A stretch of DNA of 33,355 nt, taken from positions 1 to 33,355 of the forward strand of contig JAGWLR010000035.1 of the NCBI GenBank assembly GCA_028864885.1, in the 5' to 3' direction. Shown piece by piece: positions 8,641 to 17,360 of the stretch (positions are counted from its first letter, which is position 1; each line of letters starts with the position of its first letter). Origin of the DNA: Burkholderiales bacterium (GTDB lineage: Bacteria > Pseudomonadota > Gammaproteobacteria > Burkholderiales > Burkholderiaceae_C). Under the pieces are notes generated by a model, which saw only the letters and a list, made by a program, of their open reading frames with translations, searched no databases and was not told the DNA's origin. The translations under genes and the position numbers were made by a program.

Positions 8641-10514
8641 GCCTGGCCTCCGGATTGACTGAAGCGAAGTGGGTTGGCGGGCACTGCCGCCAGCAAGGTG
8701 CGCGTGTACTCGTGTGCGGGGCGATCCAGAACTTGCTCAGCAGATCCCTGCTCGACAATCTGCCCTTGGCGCATCACCGCCACGTCATCGGCCAGATAGG
8801 CCACCACGCCCATGTTATGCGTGATGAACAGCAGCCCCAGACCCAACTGGTCCTGCAACTCGCGCAACAAGTTCAGAATCTGGGCCTGAACCGACACATC
8901 CAAGGCCGAGGTCGGCTCGTCGCACACCAAGACTTTGGGTTCAACCGCCAAGGCCCGCGCGATCGCAAGCCGCTGGCGTTGTCCGCCTGAAAACTCGTGC
9001 GGGAAGCGATTCAGGGCATCGGGCCTCAAACCCACCCGCTCGATCAGCTCGTTGACCTTGCGCTGCCGTTGCTCGGGTGTCCAGTCAGTGCGCAAGGCCA
9101 GCAGGCCTTCTTGCAGGATGTCGACCACGCGCATGCGCGGGTTCAATGACGCGAAGGGATCCTGAAACACCATTTGAACCGAGCGCCGTGCGACCACCAG
9201 ATCACGCCCTTGCAGGCCGAAGAGATCACGCACGCCGACCTCGGTCTCCAGCCGCGCCAGCCCTTCGACTTGTACATGCGGCTGGCCTCTGAGCAACTGC
9301 ACGATCGCGCGACCGGTGGTGGTCTTGCCGCAGCCAGACTCTCCCACCAAGGCCAAGGTTTGACCAGCCCGGATCTGGAAGCTGACGTTCTGCACCGCGT
9401 CGACCACGTGATCGGGTTTGAACCACGCGCGCTTCGACCGGAACGACACCCTCAGACCTTGCACATCCAACAAGACGGGCGCTTCATCTTGACCGGATCC
9501 CTTGACCGCAGATTTCAGTTCGGGCACCAATGACACAGGATCGGGCGTGTCGGCATACCAGCAACGAACTTTGCGTTGATCTCCTACGAGCTTCGGTTCG
9601 TTGGAGGCACAGCGCGGCTGCGCCATGTGGCACCGAGGCGCAAAACGGCAGCCCTCGAATGATTGCCACAAGGGCGGCACTGTGCCCTTGATCGACACCA
9701 GCTCATGCCCCTTGTTGAGGGCGTCAGGCAAAGCCTTCAGCAACAGGCGCGCATAGGGGTGACGCGGTTGAGCAAAGAACTGCTGCGCCGGCGCTTCTTC
9801 AACGATCTGCCCTGCGTACATCAGGGCCACACGGTGGGCCATGTCGGCCACGACGCCCAGATCATGCGTGATCAGCAACAGACCCAGTTGCCGCTCGCGC
9901 TGCAAGTCTTTCAGCAAATCGAGCACTTGCTTCTGGATGGTCACATCCAGCGCGGTGGTCGGTTCGTCGGCAATCAGATACTCCGGCTCTGCCGCCAAGG
10001 TCACGGCGATCATGACGCGCTGTTTCTGGCCCCCGCTCATCTCGAACGGATAACTGTCGATGCGGCGCTCAGGCTCGGGGATCCCCACGCGGCGCAGCCA
10101 GTCGATGGCCTTGTGCCGGGCTGCCTCGCCGCGCAGCGTGGTGTGGGCCTCAATGGCCTCGACGATCTGATCCCCTACCCGCATGACCGGGTTCAGGCTG
10201 GTAGCAGGCTCCTGGAAGATGATCCCCACACGCCCGCCGCGGATGCGGCGCATCACCACCTCAGGCAGACGAAGCAAATCGGTCGGCTTGGCATCGGGCA
10301 CTGATTCGCCCAAGGCGATCCGGCCCCGCTGAACATGCCCGTTGTCGGGCAGCAAACGCATCAAGGCCAAGGCCGTCATGCTCTTGCCGCAGCCAGACTC
10401 GCCCACCAAGGCGTAGGTTTCACCTCGGTACAAGGTCAACGACAAGCCATCGAGGGCCCGAACCAGTCCGGCCTCGGCATCCAGCGCCACGTGCACATTT
10501 TCGAGCTGCAGCAT
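8637..10514 (-). CDS. Peptide ABC transporter, fused double ATP-binding protein (DppDF/YejF type)
   Basis: 625 residues carrying two complete nucleotide-binding domains in one chain. Domain 1: Walker A GESGCGKS (38-45), signature MSGGQKQRVMIA, Walker B YLIADEPTTALD, and an oligopeptide C-terminal motif GCRFAPRCHMAQPRC. Domain 2: Walker A GESGCGKTT, signature FSGGQRQRLAIARAL, Walker B VLVCDEPTSALD. It powers the importer formed with the two permeases upstream. Start ATG at 10514 (MLQLENVHVALDAE) follows AGGAG by 6-7 nt and lies 1 nt after the permease stop; the longer open frame upstream overlaps the permease and is not used. The fused ATPase plus the order binding protein, permease, permease, ATPase matches yejABEF. 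Both domains look catalytically intact. Confidence 0.94.
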   Translation of the reverse strand: MLQLENVHVALDAEAGLVRALDGLSLTLYRGETYALVGESGCGKSMTALALMRLLPDNGHVQRGRIALGESVPDAKPTDLLRLPEVVMRRIRGGRVGIIFQEPATSLNPVMRVGDQIVEAIEAHTTLRGEAARHKAIDWLRRVGIPEPERRIDSYPFEMSGGQKQRVMIAVTLAAEPEYLIADEPTTALDVTIQKQVLDLLKDLQRERQLGLLLITHDLGVVADMAHRVALMYAGQIVEEAPAQQFFAQPRHPYARLLLKALPDALNKGHELVSIKGTVPPLWQSFEGCRFAPRCHMAQPRCASNEPKLVGDQRKVRCWYADTPDPVSLVPELKSAVKGSGQDEAPVLLDVQGLRVSFRSKRAWFKPDHVVDAVQNVSFQIRAGQTLALVGESGCGKTTTGRAIVQLLRGQPHVQVEGLARLETEVGVRDLFGLQGRDLVVARRSVQMVFQDPFASLNPRMRVVDILQEGLLALRTDWTPEQRQRKVNELIERVGLRPDALNRFPHEFSGGQRQRLAIARALAVEPKVLVCDEPTSALDVSVQAQILNLLRELQDQLGLGLLFITHNMGVVAYLADDVAVMRQGQIVEQGSAEQVLDRPAHEYTRTLLAAVPANPLRFSQSGGQA

Positions 10515-10515
10515 G

Positions 10516-11970
10516 TCAAGCTCCTGCCTTGCCAGACAAAGACTGGGCCGAATGCATCCGCGTCGGCCGGTGCACCCTCGCGCGCGGATCGAACGCATCG
10601 CGCACGGCATCGGCAAACAGATTGGCCGACAACACCAAGGCCACCATGAAGAAGAAGGCAGACGCAAACGACCACCACACCACCGGCTCGCGCGACATTT
10701 CGGTGCGCGCCTGGTTGATCATGCCGCCGAAGCTGCTCATGGAAGGATCGACCCCGACACCGACATAAGACAACACGGCCTCATAGAGGATCAGGCTGGA
10801 AAACTCGATCACGGTGGTGATCAAGACCAGATGCATGACGTTGGGCAGGATGTGGCGCCGCATGATGCGCCAGGGGCTCACACCAAAGGCGGTGGCGGCC
10901 TGCACGTAATCCAGCTCACGCAACTTGAGCGTTTCAGCGCGCAGCAGTCTGCACAAGCCTGCCCAGCCGGTCACCCCCAGGATCACGCACAGCAGAAAGA
11001 TCTTCAAATCGGCACGCTCCAGGCCAGTTTCGAACAACTCGGGGTGCTTGTCGAGAAACACCTGCACCATCAACACACAGGCGGCAATCAACAGAATGTT
11101 CGGAACCGAAGACAACACGGTGTAGATGTATTGAATGACATCGTCAACCCAGCCCTTGAAATAGCCCGCAGCGATGCCGAAGCTCAAGGCGAGAGGCAGG
11201 GTGGCAAGGGTCGCCAGGCTCCCGATCACAAACGCGGTTCGGATGCTTTTGAGCGAGATGTACAGGATGTCGTTGCCCGTTCGGTCCGTGCCCAGAACGT
11301 GATAGCCCTGCCCCCATGACAGCGCCATCGCCAGCGAGGTGATCATCAGCAGCGCAGCCGCCGCCCAATAAGCGGCCGACCAGGCCATATCGGGCTCACG
11401 CAGGCGCCGAGTGCGTCCCCATCGACGCAAGGTTGTCGCAGCCACAGCCCCCACCGCGACGCCACCCAACACCCGCAGCAGTACATCGCCAGCCCAGTCG
11501 GCTGCGGGGTCCTTCAGCCCCGCCCCTCCATGCTGAAGACGCGGGAAAGCCCGTTTAGGTAATTCGGGAACGCCTGAGGCATCCAGGCGCGCGCGAGCGC
11601 CGGGCTGAGGGGGAACGGTTTCTTTGACAAAGCCGTGCGTGGCCAGGGGGCTGGAGTAGCTGTTTTCGCGGCTGTCGATCAATGGCTTGAGGAGCACATC
11701 GAGGACGGACTCGGTGCGGGTGTCAAATGCCGCGACACCGCCCGCGACGGCCGGCAGACCGCGCCGGAAATGGATGCTATCCAACATGGTCACCATCAAC
11801 ATTGCGGCCAAGATGACGCAAGAGGCCATCGCGGCACCGGTTCGGAAAACCCGCCGCCAGGTGCCGCGCAATGCCGGGTCGCGCCGCACGCCCCAGATGT
11901 AGCCGAGCAGCCCAGCCAGCAAGATCCACAGCACCACATCGGTCCAGAGAAATACCAGTTTGAAAGACAT
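10516..11970 (-). CDS. Peptide ABC transporter permease, DppC/YejE type, with extended N-terminus
   Basis: 484 residues, far longer than a usual DppC (about 300). The C-terminal half is canonical: HVLGTDRTGNDILYISLKSIRTAFVIG opens the permease domain at about residue 230, and the ATPase-contact loop reads DYVQAATAFGVSPWRIMRRHILPN. The N-terminal 220 residues hold about three extra hydrophobic spans and a soluble segment rich in Arg and Pro (about 75-165). I chose ATG at 11970 (MSFKLVFLW). A GTG at 11988 that overlaps the previous gene's TGA is the alternative; neither has an ideal ribosome site. It forms the membrane channel with the DppB-type permease. The extra N-terminal part is described as a finding. 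Confidence 0.9.
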   Translation of the reverse strand: MSFKLVFLWTDVVLWILLAGLLGYIWGVRRDPALRGTWRRVFRTGAAMASCVILAAMLMVTMLDSIHFRRGLPAVAGGVAAFDTRTESVLDVLLKPLIDSRENSYSSPLATHGFVKETVPPQPGARARLDASGVPELPKRAFPRLQHGGAGLKDPAADWAGDVLLRVLGGVAVGAVAATTLRRWGRTRRLREPDMAWSAAYWAAAALLMITSLAMALSWGQGYHVLGTDRTGNDILYISLKSIRTAFVIGSLATLATLPLALSFGIAAGYFKGWVDDVIQYIYTVLSSVPNILLIAACVLMVQVFLDKHPELFETGLERADLKIFLLCVILGVTGWAGLCRLLRAETLKLRELDYVQAATAFGVSPWRIMRRHILPNVMHLVLITTVIEFSSLILYEAVLSYVGVGVDPSMSSFGGMINQARTEMSREPVVWWSFASAFFFMVALVLSANLFADAVRDAFDPRARVHRPTRMHSAQSLSGKAGA

Positions 11971-11984
11971 GATGTGCACCGTCC

Positions 11985-12968
11985 TCACTGCATGCGAACA
12001 CGAGGATCGGCCCAGGTGTAGGCCACGTCCACGAGGATGTTGGACAAAATGTAGAGCACCGCCCCCAGAAACACCATCGTGCGGACGATGGCGAAATCTT
12101 GGCTGGCGATTGCATCGATCGTGTAGGCGCCCAAACCAGGGATCCCGAAGAAGCTCTCGGTCACCAGGCCACCCATGAACAGATAAGGCAAGGCCCCGCC
12201 TGCGCTGGTGATGATCGGCAGCAATGCATTGCGCAGCACATGCCGCCCCATCACCGCCGCCTCACCAAGCCCTTTGGCGCGCGCGGTGCGAACGTAGTCC
12301 TTGCCCGCTTCTTCCAGAAACAGCGTACGGTAAAAGCGCGCCTGCCCGGCCAGACTGGCCACCAGCATCAAGCCGATGGGCAGAACCAGGAATCGGATGG
12401 CATCCAGCCCATGGGCGTAGCCGGATATGGGGGCCAGCTTGGCCCATCGCGAGAAGATGTACTGCCCGATGATGATGTAGAACAGGCTGGAGATCGACAT
12501 CATCACCACGCACAGCACCACGCCCCAGAAGTCGACCGCCGTACCGCGGAACATCACCAACCACAAGGCAAACGTGATGCTGGCCAGCAGCCCGAGGACG
12601 AACAACGGCACCGTGAGTTGCAGACTGACCCCCATGCGTTGCCGGATCTGATAGCCGATGTCGCCAGCGCTGTCGTTGTCTGCGCGGCCAAAGTCGAACA
12701 GGAACAAGGACACGGACCGTTCCCAGAACACGGTGCGGGTTACTTTGGCCACACCTTGCTCTTGGTCGTTGAACAGCATGGGCTTGTTGTAGCCCCGCGC
12801 AGCCTTCCATTTTTCAATCTGTTCGGGGGTGACCCGCTTGCCGCCAATGTTCAAGCGGGCCATGTCATCGGGTGTGTTGACAGTGAAGAACAGGACGAAG
12901 GTGATCAGGTTGACCCCAATCAGGATGACCAGGCCATATCCCAATCGGCGCAGAATGTAATTCAACAT
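11985..12968 (-). CDS. Peptide ABC transporter permease, DppB/YejB type
   Basis: 327 residues. The N-terminal MLNYILRRLGYGLVILIGVNLITFVLFF is the standard first helix of DppB/OppB proteins. The permease contact loop DYVRTARAKGLGEAAVMGRHVLRNALLPI is present near residue 245, followed by GGLVTESFFGIPGLG. A soluble loop of about 90 residues after helix 1 (including NIGGKRVTPEQIEKWKAARGYNKP) is YejB-like. Start ATG at 12968 shares its A with the TGA of the binding-protein gene (TGATG), so the two are translationally coupled; GGGAGGG lies just upstream. The open frame continues upstream inside the binding-protein gene but is a shadow there. Confidence 0.94.
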   Translation of the reverse strand: MLNYILRRLGYGLVILIGVNLITFVLFFTVNTPDDMARLNIGGKRVTPEQIEKWKAARGYNKPMLFNDQEQGVAKVTRTVFWERSVSLFLFDFGRADNDSAGDIGYQIRQRMGVSLQLTVPLFVLGLLASITFALWLVMFRGTAVDFWGVVLCVVMMSISSLFYIIIGQYIFSRWAKLAPISGYAHGLDAIRFLVLPIGLMLVASLAGQARFYRTLFLEEAGKDYVRTARAKGLGEAAVMGRHVLRNALLPIITSAGGALPYLFMGGLVTESFFGIPGLGAYTIDAIASQDFAIVRTMVFLGAVLYILSNILVDVAYTWADPRVRMQ

Positions 12969-15208
12969 CACAGCCCTCCCCGACCGTTGTCTGCCACGGC
13001 CGTCTGCTGTTCGCGCAGCCGCAGCAGGCGAGCCGCCCCCCAACCCATGGCAACCACCAACACCACCAGCAATGCGATAGGCCAGTAGTTGGGGCGATTC
13101 CATTGTTTGAGGCTGCGCTCGCGGTCTTTCACATCCAGGCGATAGTACTGAGCCTGATCGCGAACCATGATGCTGGGCTTGCCGTTGTGCACCCAATGTT
13201 GATAGGCGCCGGAGGCATAGGGGAAATAGCCGAACGACCAGGGCGCGTCTTCTTGCAGGATGTGGACCATCTTGTCGATGACGGCTTGCTTGGCCGGGCC
13301 ATCGTCCATGAAGCGCAACTGGCTGTAGAGCTTGTCGTACTCGGGGTTCGAGTAGTTGGCCGCGTTCTCGCCATCGTGTTCGGATTTGGCGTTCGGCCCA
13401 TACAGCAGGAAGAGGAAGTTTTCGGCGTCCGGGTAATCGGCGAGCCAGCCCCACGAGAAGATCTGGTGCTTGCCGCGACGCACCTTGTCCTGGAATTGGT
13501 TGTAATCGGTGGCCCGAATTTCGAGCTGGATGCCCAGTTTGGCGAACTGCTTGGTGGTCCAGTCCAAAGTGGCCTTGGCCTCAGGGGTGGCCGGCCGGCC
13601 GTAGTCGTAGTTCAACACCAGGGGCTTGCCTGTTTTGGCGTCTCGACCATCCGGGTAGCCTGCCTCGGCCAACAGCCGCTTGGCATCATCGATGGGCCGA
13701 CGCACGGCTACGCCATTGACCCAGCGGTGCGTCACAGGATTGAGCCCTTCACGGGTGCCATGACGAGAGCCGAACACCCCCGCCGGCAAGGGGCCTTGCG
13801 CCACTTCCCCTGCCGCTTTCGGGAAGATGCGATTGAACTCATCCCAGTCGATGGCGATCGACAGCGCCTGGCGCAGCTTGCGGTTGCGGACCTGCTGTTC
13901 GGGCGTGTCCCCCTTGCCCACCACCGGGTCCAGCCAATTGAACCCCATGTAGCTGATGGACAGATCGACCGTGCGAGCCAGGACGATGCCCTTCTCGGTG
14001 AACTCCTTGTTCACCTTGTCGGAGTCTTCCATCTGGATCTTGTAGGCGTTGCCATAGCTCATCTGATCAAACTCGGGTACGTCCAAGTACCCTTGCCGGA
14101 ACTTGGTGTCTTGCGGCACAGCCTCTTTCTCCATGTTGAAGACAATGGTGTCGACAAACGGAGTTTTCTTGCCACAGTCGGCCAGCAGGCCGTCCGCCTT
14201 GTCCTTGTCGGTGCCTTCACAGGGATAAGGGACGCCTCGATAGTTCGGGTTGCGCTTGAGCACGTGGCGCCGATCCTGAATGGACTCCCACATCATGTAG
14301 GGGCCTGTCCCCACTGGCCAGGTGTTGAGCGACAGACCATTGCCAGCCATGCCGGGTTGGGAATAGAAGGCATCGGCCTCCCAGGGGACCGGGGCCAGGA
14401 ACGACATCGCCATCCAGTACTTCCACTGCGGATACTTGCCTTTGATGCGGATACGCAGGGTGTACTTGTCCAGCGCCTGAGCACCCGGCAGAGGCCACTT
14501 GCGAAAATCCAGAAACGGTTTGTCGATGGCACTGGCGGGCAAGCCGGCGCGCAGTTTTTTGTCTTCCGCACGAATCAACTTGCCGTATTCGGCCAAGCCT
14601 TCAATGTACTCACTGAATACGCCGAACACCGGGGCCGCTGTGCGTGTGGTGGCATGCCGCTTGATGGCATACACATAGTCATCGGCTGTCAACTCCCGGG
14701 TGCCGGTTTGGGCAAATTGCCAGGGCGACCGTTTATCCCCCACCTGATCACGAGTCAGATGGTGATACAGGTAGTGCCCCTGGGCATCCTTGGCAAAGGC
14801 GGGATGGGGGGCAAACAAAATCCCGGGCTTGATCTTGATGGTGTAGATGCTTTCGGCAATCTGCTCAGCCGGGGCATCGGGCGGCAAAGGCTTGCCGTTG
14901 CGGTCGAGGTATTGGGGTTGGACCACGGACTCGGCCGTCTTGGGCACCAGGGTGTAGGGCCGCTTCAGGTAGTGGTAGCCGTACAGGGGCTCGTAGATCT
15001 GGTAGGTGAACGGCGTCTCGTTGCTGCTATAGGACGAGGTGGGATCCAGATACCGCGGGGAGCGCTCGCTGAACGCGGTGAACAGCGTGTTTTCGGCTTC
15101 GGCGCCCTTCGGGTAAGGATTGTTGTTGCAGCCGGCCACCAGTGCCAGCATCCAAACCGACAGCAGCCCCAGACAAAAACGAACCCAGAAATTCAAGTGA
15201 CGTTGCAT
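12968..15208 (-). CDS. Peptide ABC transporter substrate-binding lipoprotein (SBP_bac_5)
   Basis: 746 residues. Lipobox LVAGC places the lipidated cysteine at residue 27. The body is a cluster C/family-5 solute-binding protein (ERSPRYLDPT, YTIKIKPGILFAPHPAFAKD, LNTWPVGTGPYMMWE, RKLRQALSIAIDWDEFNRIF, IFSWGWLADYPDAENFLFLLYG). Such proteins bind oligopeptides or muropeptides in the periplasm. It is longer than DppA/OppA (about 535). Unusually, the C-terminus carries a hydrophobic span (WPIALLVVLVVAMGWGAARLL, about 706-726) and a charged tail, so the protein may be held at the membrane at both ends. It is second in the operon, 45 bp after the LD-carboxypeptidase gene. The substrate is not readable; murein peptide is inferred from context. 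Confidence 0.92.
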   Translation of the reverse strand: MQRHLNFWVRFCLGLLSVWMLALVAGCNNNPYPKGAEAENTLFTAFSERSPRYLDPTSSYSSNETPFTYQIYEPLYGYHYLKRPYTLVPKTAESVVQPQYLDRNGKPLPPDAPAEQIAESIYTIKIKPGILFAPHPAFAKDAQGHYLYHHLTRDQVGDKRSPWQFAQTGTRELTADDYVYAIKRHATTRTAAPVFGVFSEYIEGLAEYGKLIRAEDKKLRAGLPASAIDKPFLDFRKWPLPGAQALDKYTLRIRIKGKYPQWKYWMAMSFLAPVPWEADAFYSQPGMAGNGLSLNTWPVGTGPYMMWESIQDRRHVLKRNPNYRGVPYPCEGTDKDKADGLLADCGKKTPFVDTIVFNMEKEAVPQDTKFRQGYLDVPEFDQMSYGNAYKIQMEDSDKVNKEFTEKGIVLARTVDLSISYMGFNWLDPVVGKGDTPEQQVRNRKLRQALSIAIDWDEFNRIFPKAAGEVAQGPLPAGVFGSRHGTREGLNPVTHRWVNGVAVRRPIDDAKRLLAEAGYPDGRDAKTGKPLVLNYDYGRPATPEAKATLDWTTKQFAKLGIQLEIRATDYNQFQDKVRRGKHQIFSWGWLADYPDAENFLFLLYGPNAKSEHDGENAANYSNPEYDKLYSQLRFMDDGPAKQAVIDKMVHILQEDAPWSFGYFPYASGAYQHWVHNGKPSIMVRDQAQYYRLDVKDRERSLKQWNRPNYWPIALLVVLVVAMGWGAARLLRLREQQTAVADNGRGGL

Positions 15209-15253
15209 GGGGCTATTGTCACCTGCCTGAAAGCGCCTCCTCCCTGGGGAAGA

Positions 15254-16189
15254 TCACCACATGACGAAGGCGTCGCGTCCCTGCACCACGAGATTCACCT
15301 GCCGCCCAATTGGCAGAGACAGCTTCACCGGCACGTGGCCGAACGGCAAGCCAGTCAAGATGGGCACCGAGGTCAAGGAACGCAGGTAAGAGATGACCGT
15401 TTTGAGCGTATAGCCACGATCGAGCGGCGAGCGGCGGTATTCGGTGAAGGCACCCAGCACAATGGCTTTCTGCCGCTCGAGTACGCCGGCCTGATGCATT
15501 TGCAGCAAGGCGCGCTCGATTCGATAGGGATGCTCGTTGACGTCTTCCAGAAACAGAACCCCATTGCGGATGTTCGGAAAGTGGGGGGTGCCAAGCATCG
15601 CCTGGGTGATCGCCAGATTGCCGCCCCACAGGCGTCCGACCACATCCAAGCCATCGAATCCGGTTTCGGTGCGAAACCCGACGGCTTCCAGCTCGCCGGT
15701 CATGGCCTCGACAAAGCAATCCTGGGTGACGTCATCGCCACCGCCAGGGATGTCTTTGCGGCCAAAGTCATCACAGGCCATCGGCCCGGCCCAAAAGCCG
15801 GCTGAGACCCCCTCACCCGGTTTGGCTGGGCCGGTCGCCTTGTGCGCCAATGCCGCCAACTGCAAGGCGGTCACGTCGCTGTAGCCAACCCATCCGGTGC
15901 CATTGTCGACACTGCGCGCCAGCAGCTTGAAGTCGATGCTGTCGAGCAGCCGCATGAGGCCGTAGCCACCACGCGTGGCCAGAGCCACGGCCGGTGAGGC
16001 CTGCGCCACCCGGTGGATGGCGGCCAACCGCGTGGCGTCGTCGCCGGCAAAACGCTGATGCTTGGTCAAGGCAGAAGCATCAACCGAAGGCTCGAAGCCC
16101 AAGGCGGCCAAGCGCTTGGCGGCCTGACGAACCGGTGCCGCAGCGGCCACAATGCCGGCGGGACTGTAAATGATCAATGAACGCGACAC
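15254..16189 (-). CDS. ldcA: LD-carboxypeptidase (muramoyltetrapeptide carboxypeptidase, peptidase S66)
   Basis: 311 residues. It removes the terminal D-Ala from murein tetrapeptides in the cytoplasm during cell-wall recycling. The Ser-Glu-His triad of family S66 is visible: Ser104 in VGYSDVTAL, Glu215 in FLEDVNEH and His285 in PFGHVPVKLSLPIG. The N-terminal TRGGYGLMRLLD segment is also typical. There is no signal peptide, as expected. The start is GTG at 16189 with GAGG 5 nt upstream. As first gene of an operon with a peptide ABC importer it gives a functional hint: imported muropeptides would be trimmed at once. A bulged hairpin (16222-16250) lies just upstream of the gene. Confidence 0.94.
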   Translation of the reverse strand: MSRSLIIYSPAGIVAAAAPVRQAAKRLAALGFEPSVDASALTKHQRFAGDDATRLAAIHRVAQASPAVALATRGGYGLMRLLDSIDFKLLARSVDNGTGWVGYSDVTALQLAALAHKATGPAKPGEGVSAGFWAGPMACDDFGRKDIPGGGDDVTQDCFVEAMTGELEAVGFRTETGFDGLDVVGRLWGGNLAITQAMLGTPHFPNIRNGVLFLEDVNEHPYRIERALLQMHQAGVLERQKAIVLGAFTEYRRSPLDRGYTLKTVISYLRSLTSVPILTGLPFGHVPVKLSLPIGRQVNLVVQGRDAFVMW

Positions 16190-16258
16190 GATGACCTCAC
16201 GCTAAGCTGCCTGATCGCAGCGAACGTCAGTCTACGTGCAAGACACGTTCAAATCACA

Positions 16259-16678
16259 TCAGCTGCCCGAACTTTGAGGTTTAGCCAAGGTTCTGACCTG
16301 GAAAGTGCCGTCGCTGTCGAACAACCAGGCCTCGACAATGCCGTTGCGAGACAACTCGCTTCGCACTTGATCGGGCACGGCCTTCACGTGGGCGTGGTTG
16401 ACGGTCTCGATCGCCCGCGCGAGCATCTCAGGCTGCTGGTCGTTGGTGCGCAGCACGTCGGTCACGAAGTGCCCGTCATCGGCCAACTTGATATTCAGCA
16501 CCACCACCGCCCTCAACAAAGGCTGTGGGTTGCGGTTGTGAACATACTGAGGCGAGCCGTCGTAGACCGCATGAGCAAAGTCCTTGCGGAAGTCATCCAG
16601 TGGGGTGGCAAAGGCGGGCTTGGCGGCTGCCAGCAGGCAAGCCGTCAGCAAACTGAAACAGACTGTTTTGGTCATCAT
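16259..16678 (-). CDS. Small exported protein of unknown function (TonB C-terminal-like)
   Basis: 139 residues from ATG at 16678 (MMTKTVCFSLLT), which has GGAG 6 nt upstream; a longer reading frame start is less likely. A clear signal peptide (CFSLLTACLLAAAKPAFA, cleavage near residue 24) is followed by a mature domain with HNRNPQPLLRAVVVLNIKLADDGHFVTDVLRTN and ending GIVEAWLFDSDGTFQVRTL. The pattern of an RA-V-v-x-f-x-l-x-x-D-G strand followed by a substrate-like helix resembles the TonB C-terminal fold seen in small periplasmic proteins of betaproteobacteria. No catalytic residues are evident. It is next to, but has its own ribosome site from, the ldcA operon. Function unknown. Confidence 0.75.
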   Translation of the reverse strand: MMTKTVCFSLLTACLLAAAKPAFATPLDDFRKDFAHAVYDGSPQYVHNRNPQPLLRAVVVLNIKLADDGHFVTDVLRTNDQQPEMLARAIETVNHAHVKAVPDQVRSELSRNGIVEAWLFDSDGTFQVRTLAKPQSSGS

Positions 16679-16931
16679 GAGGGGCTCCTGATGGAGGGGA
16701 CACCTCATTCAGGCTAGTGAGCCTGCCGCGTCGTGTGGGCACGATTTATGTGAAAAAGCTGCGTTGCTTCGTGCGCAAATGCACGGATTCTTGGGGAACT
16801 TTCGGCGCGCCAGGTCCGCATCCTCGCCCCATCCCGGTTTGATGGGCTGCCGACGAGCCCGCAGGCGCCCTCAACAAGACATCGGGCAGATACAAGTCGT
16901 GACAAAAAGGGGCTTCAGTTAGACTCGTTGC

Positions 16932-17354
16932 ATGCTCATCCGCCCCTATTGCCCTGCCGACGAAGCTGCCGTGATCGATCTCTGGCAGCGTTGCGAACTG
17001 ACTCGCCCTTGGAACGACCCGCGCAAAGACATCGCGCGCAAACTGTCAGTGCAGCCCGAATTGTTCTTTGTGGGGGAGGCCAACGGGCAGATCGTGGCTT
17101 CTGCCATGGCCGGATTTGACGGACACCGCGGCTGGGTCAACTACCTGGCCGTTGCACCGGAGTGCCAGGGGCAGGGATTGGGCCGGCAATTGATGACCCA
17201 TGTCGAGCAGGCCTTGCGCTCCATCGGGTGTCCCAAACTGAATTTGCAGGTTCGCGCGGGCAACGTAAGGGCGCAGAGCTTTTATGAAGCGATCGGCTAT
17301 GGTCAAGATGAAGTGATCAGCCTAGGCAAGAGATTGATCTCTGACCAGCACTGA
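16932..17354 (+). CDS. ypeA: GNAT family acetyltransferase, YpeA type
   Basis: 140 residues, a single GNAT domain. The acetyl-CoA pyrophosphate loop lies in VAPECQGQGLGRQLM (74-88), and the C-terminal ARAGNVRAQSFYEAIGY-type strand-helix (QVRAGNVRAQSFYEAIGYGQDE) is typical. CELTRPWNDPRKDIARKL near the N-terminus is characteristic of the YpeA subgroup. The acceptor is unknown for the subgroup. Start ATG at 16932 fits the domain start, though the ribosome site is weak. Its stop lies 6 bp from the convergent stop of the YeeE/YedE gene. The 253 bp upstream (16679-16931) hold no gene and no repeat that I can support. Confidence 0.92.
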   Translation: MLIRPYCPADEAAVIDLWQRCELTRPWNDPRKDIARKLSVQPELFFVGEANGQIVASAMAGFDGHRGWVNYLAVAPECQGQGLGRQLMTHVEQALRSIGCPKLNLQVRAGNVRAQSFYEAIGYGQDEVISLGKRLISDQH

Positions 17355-17360
17355 CGTTCA

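Noticed and set aside
13103-15805. 900-codon open frame on the plus strand
   Set aside because: It lies exactly opposite the binding-protein and ldcA genes, which have strong motifs. It is an antisense artefact of high GC, without recognisable domains.
16222-16250. Hairpin GAACGT-CA-GTCT / AGAC-ACGTTC upstream of ldcA as terminator
   Set aside because: Bulged stem with no U-tract on either strand, and it precedes rather than follows an operon; not convincing.
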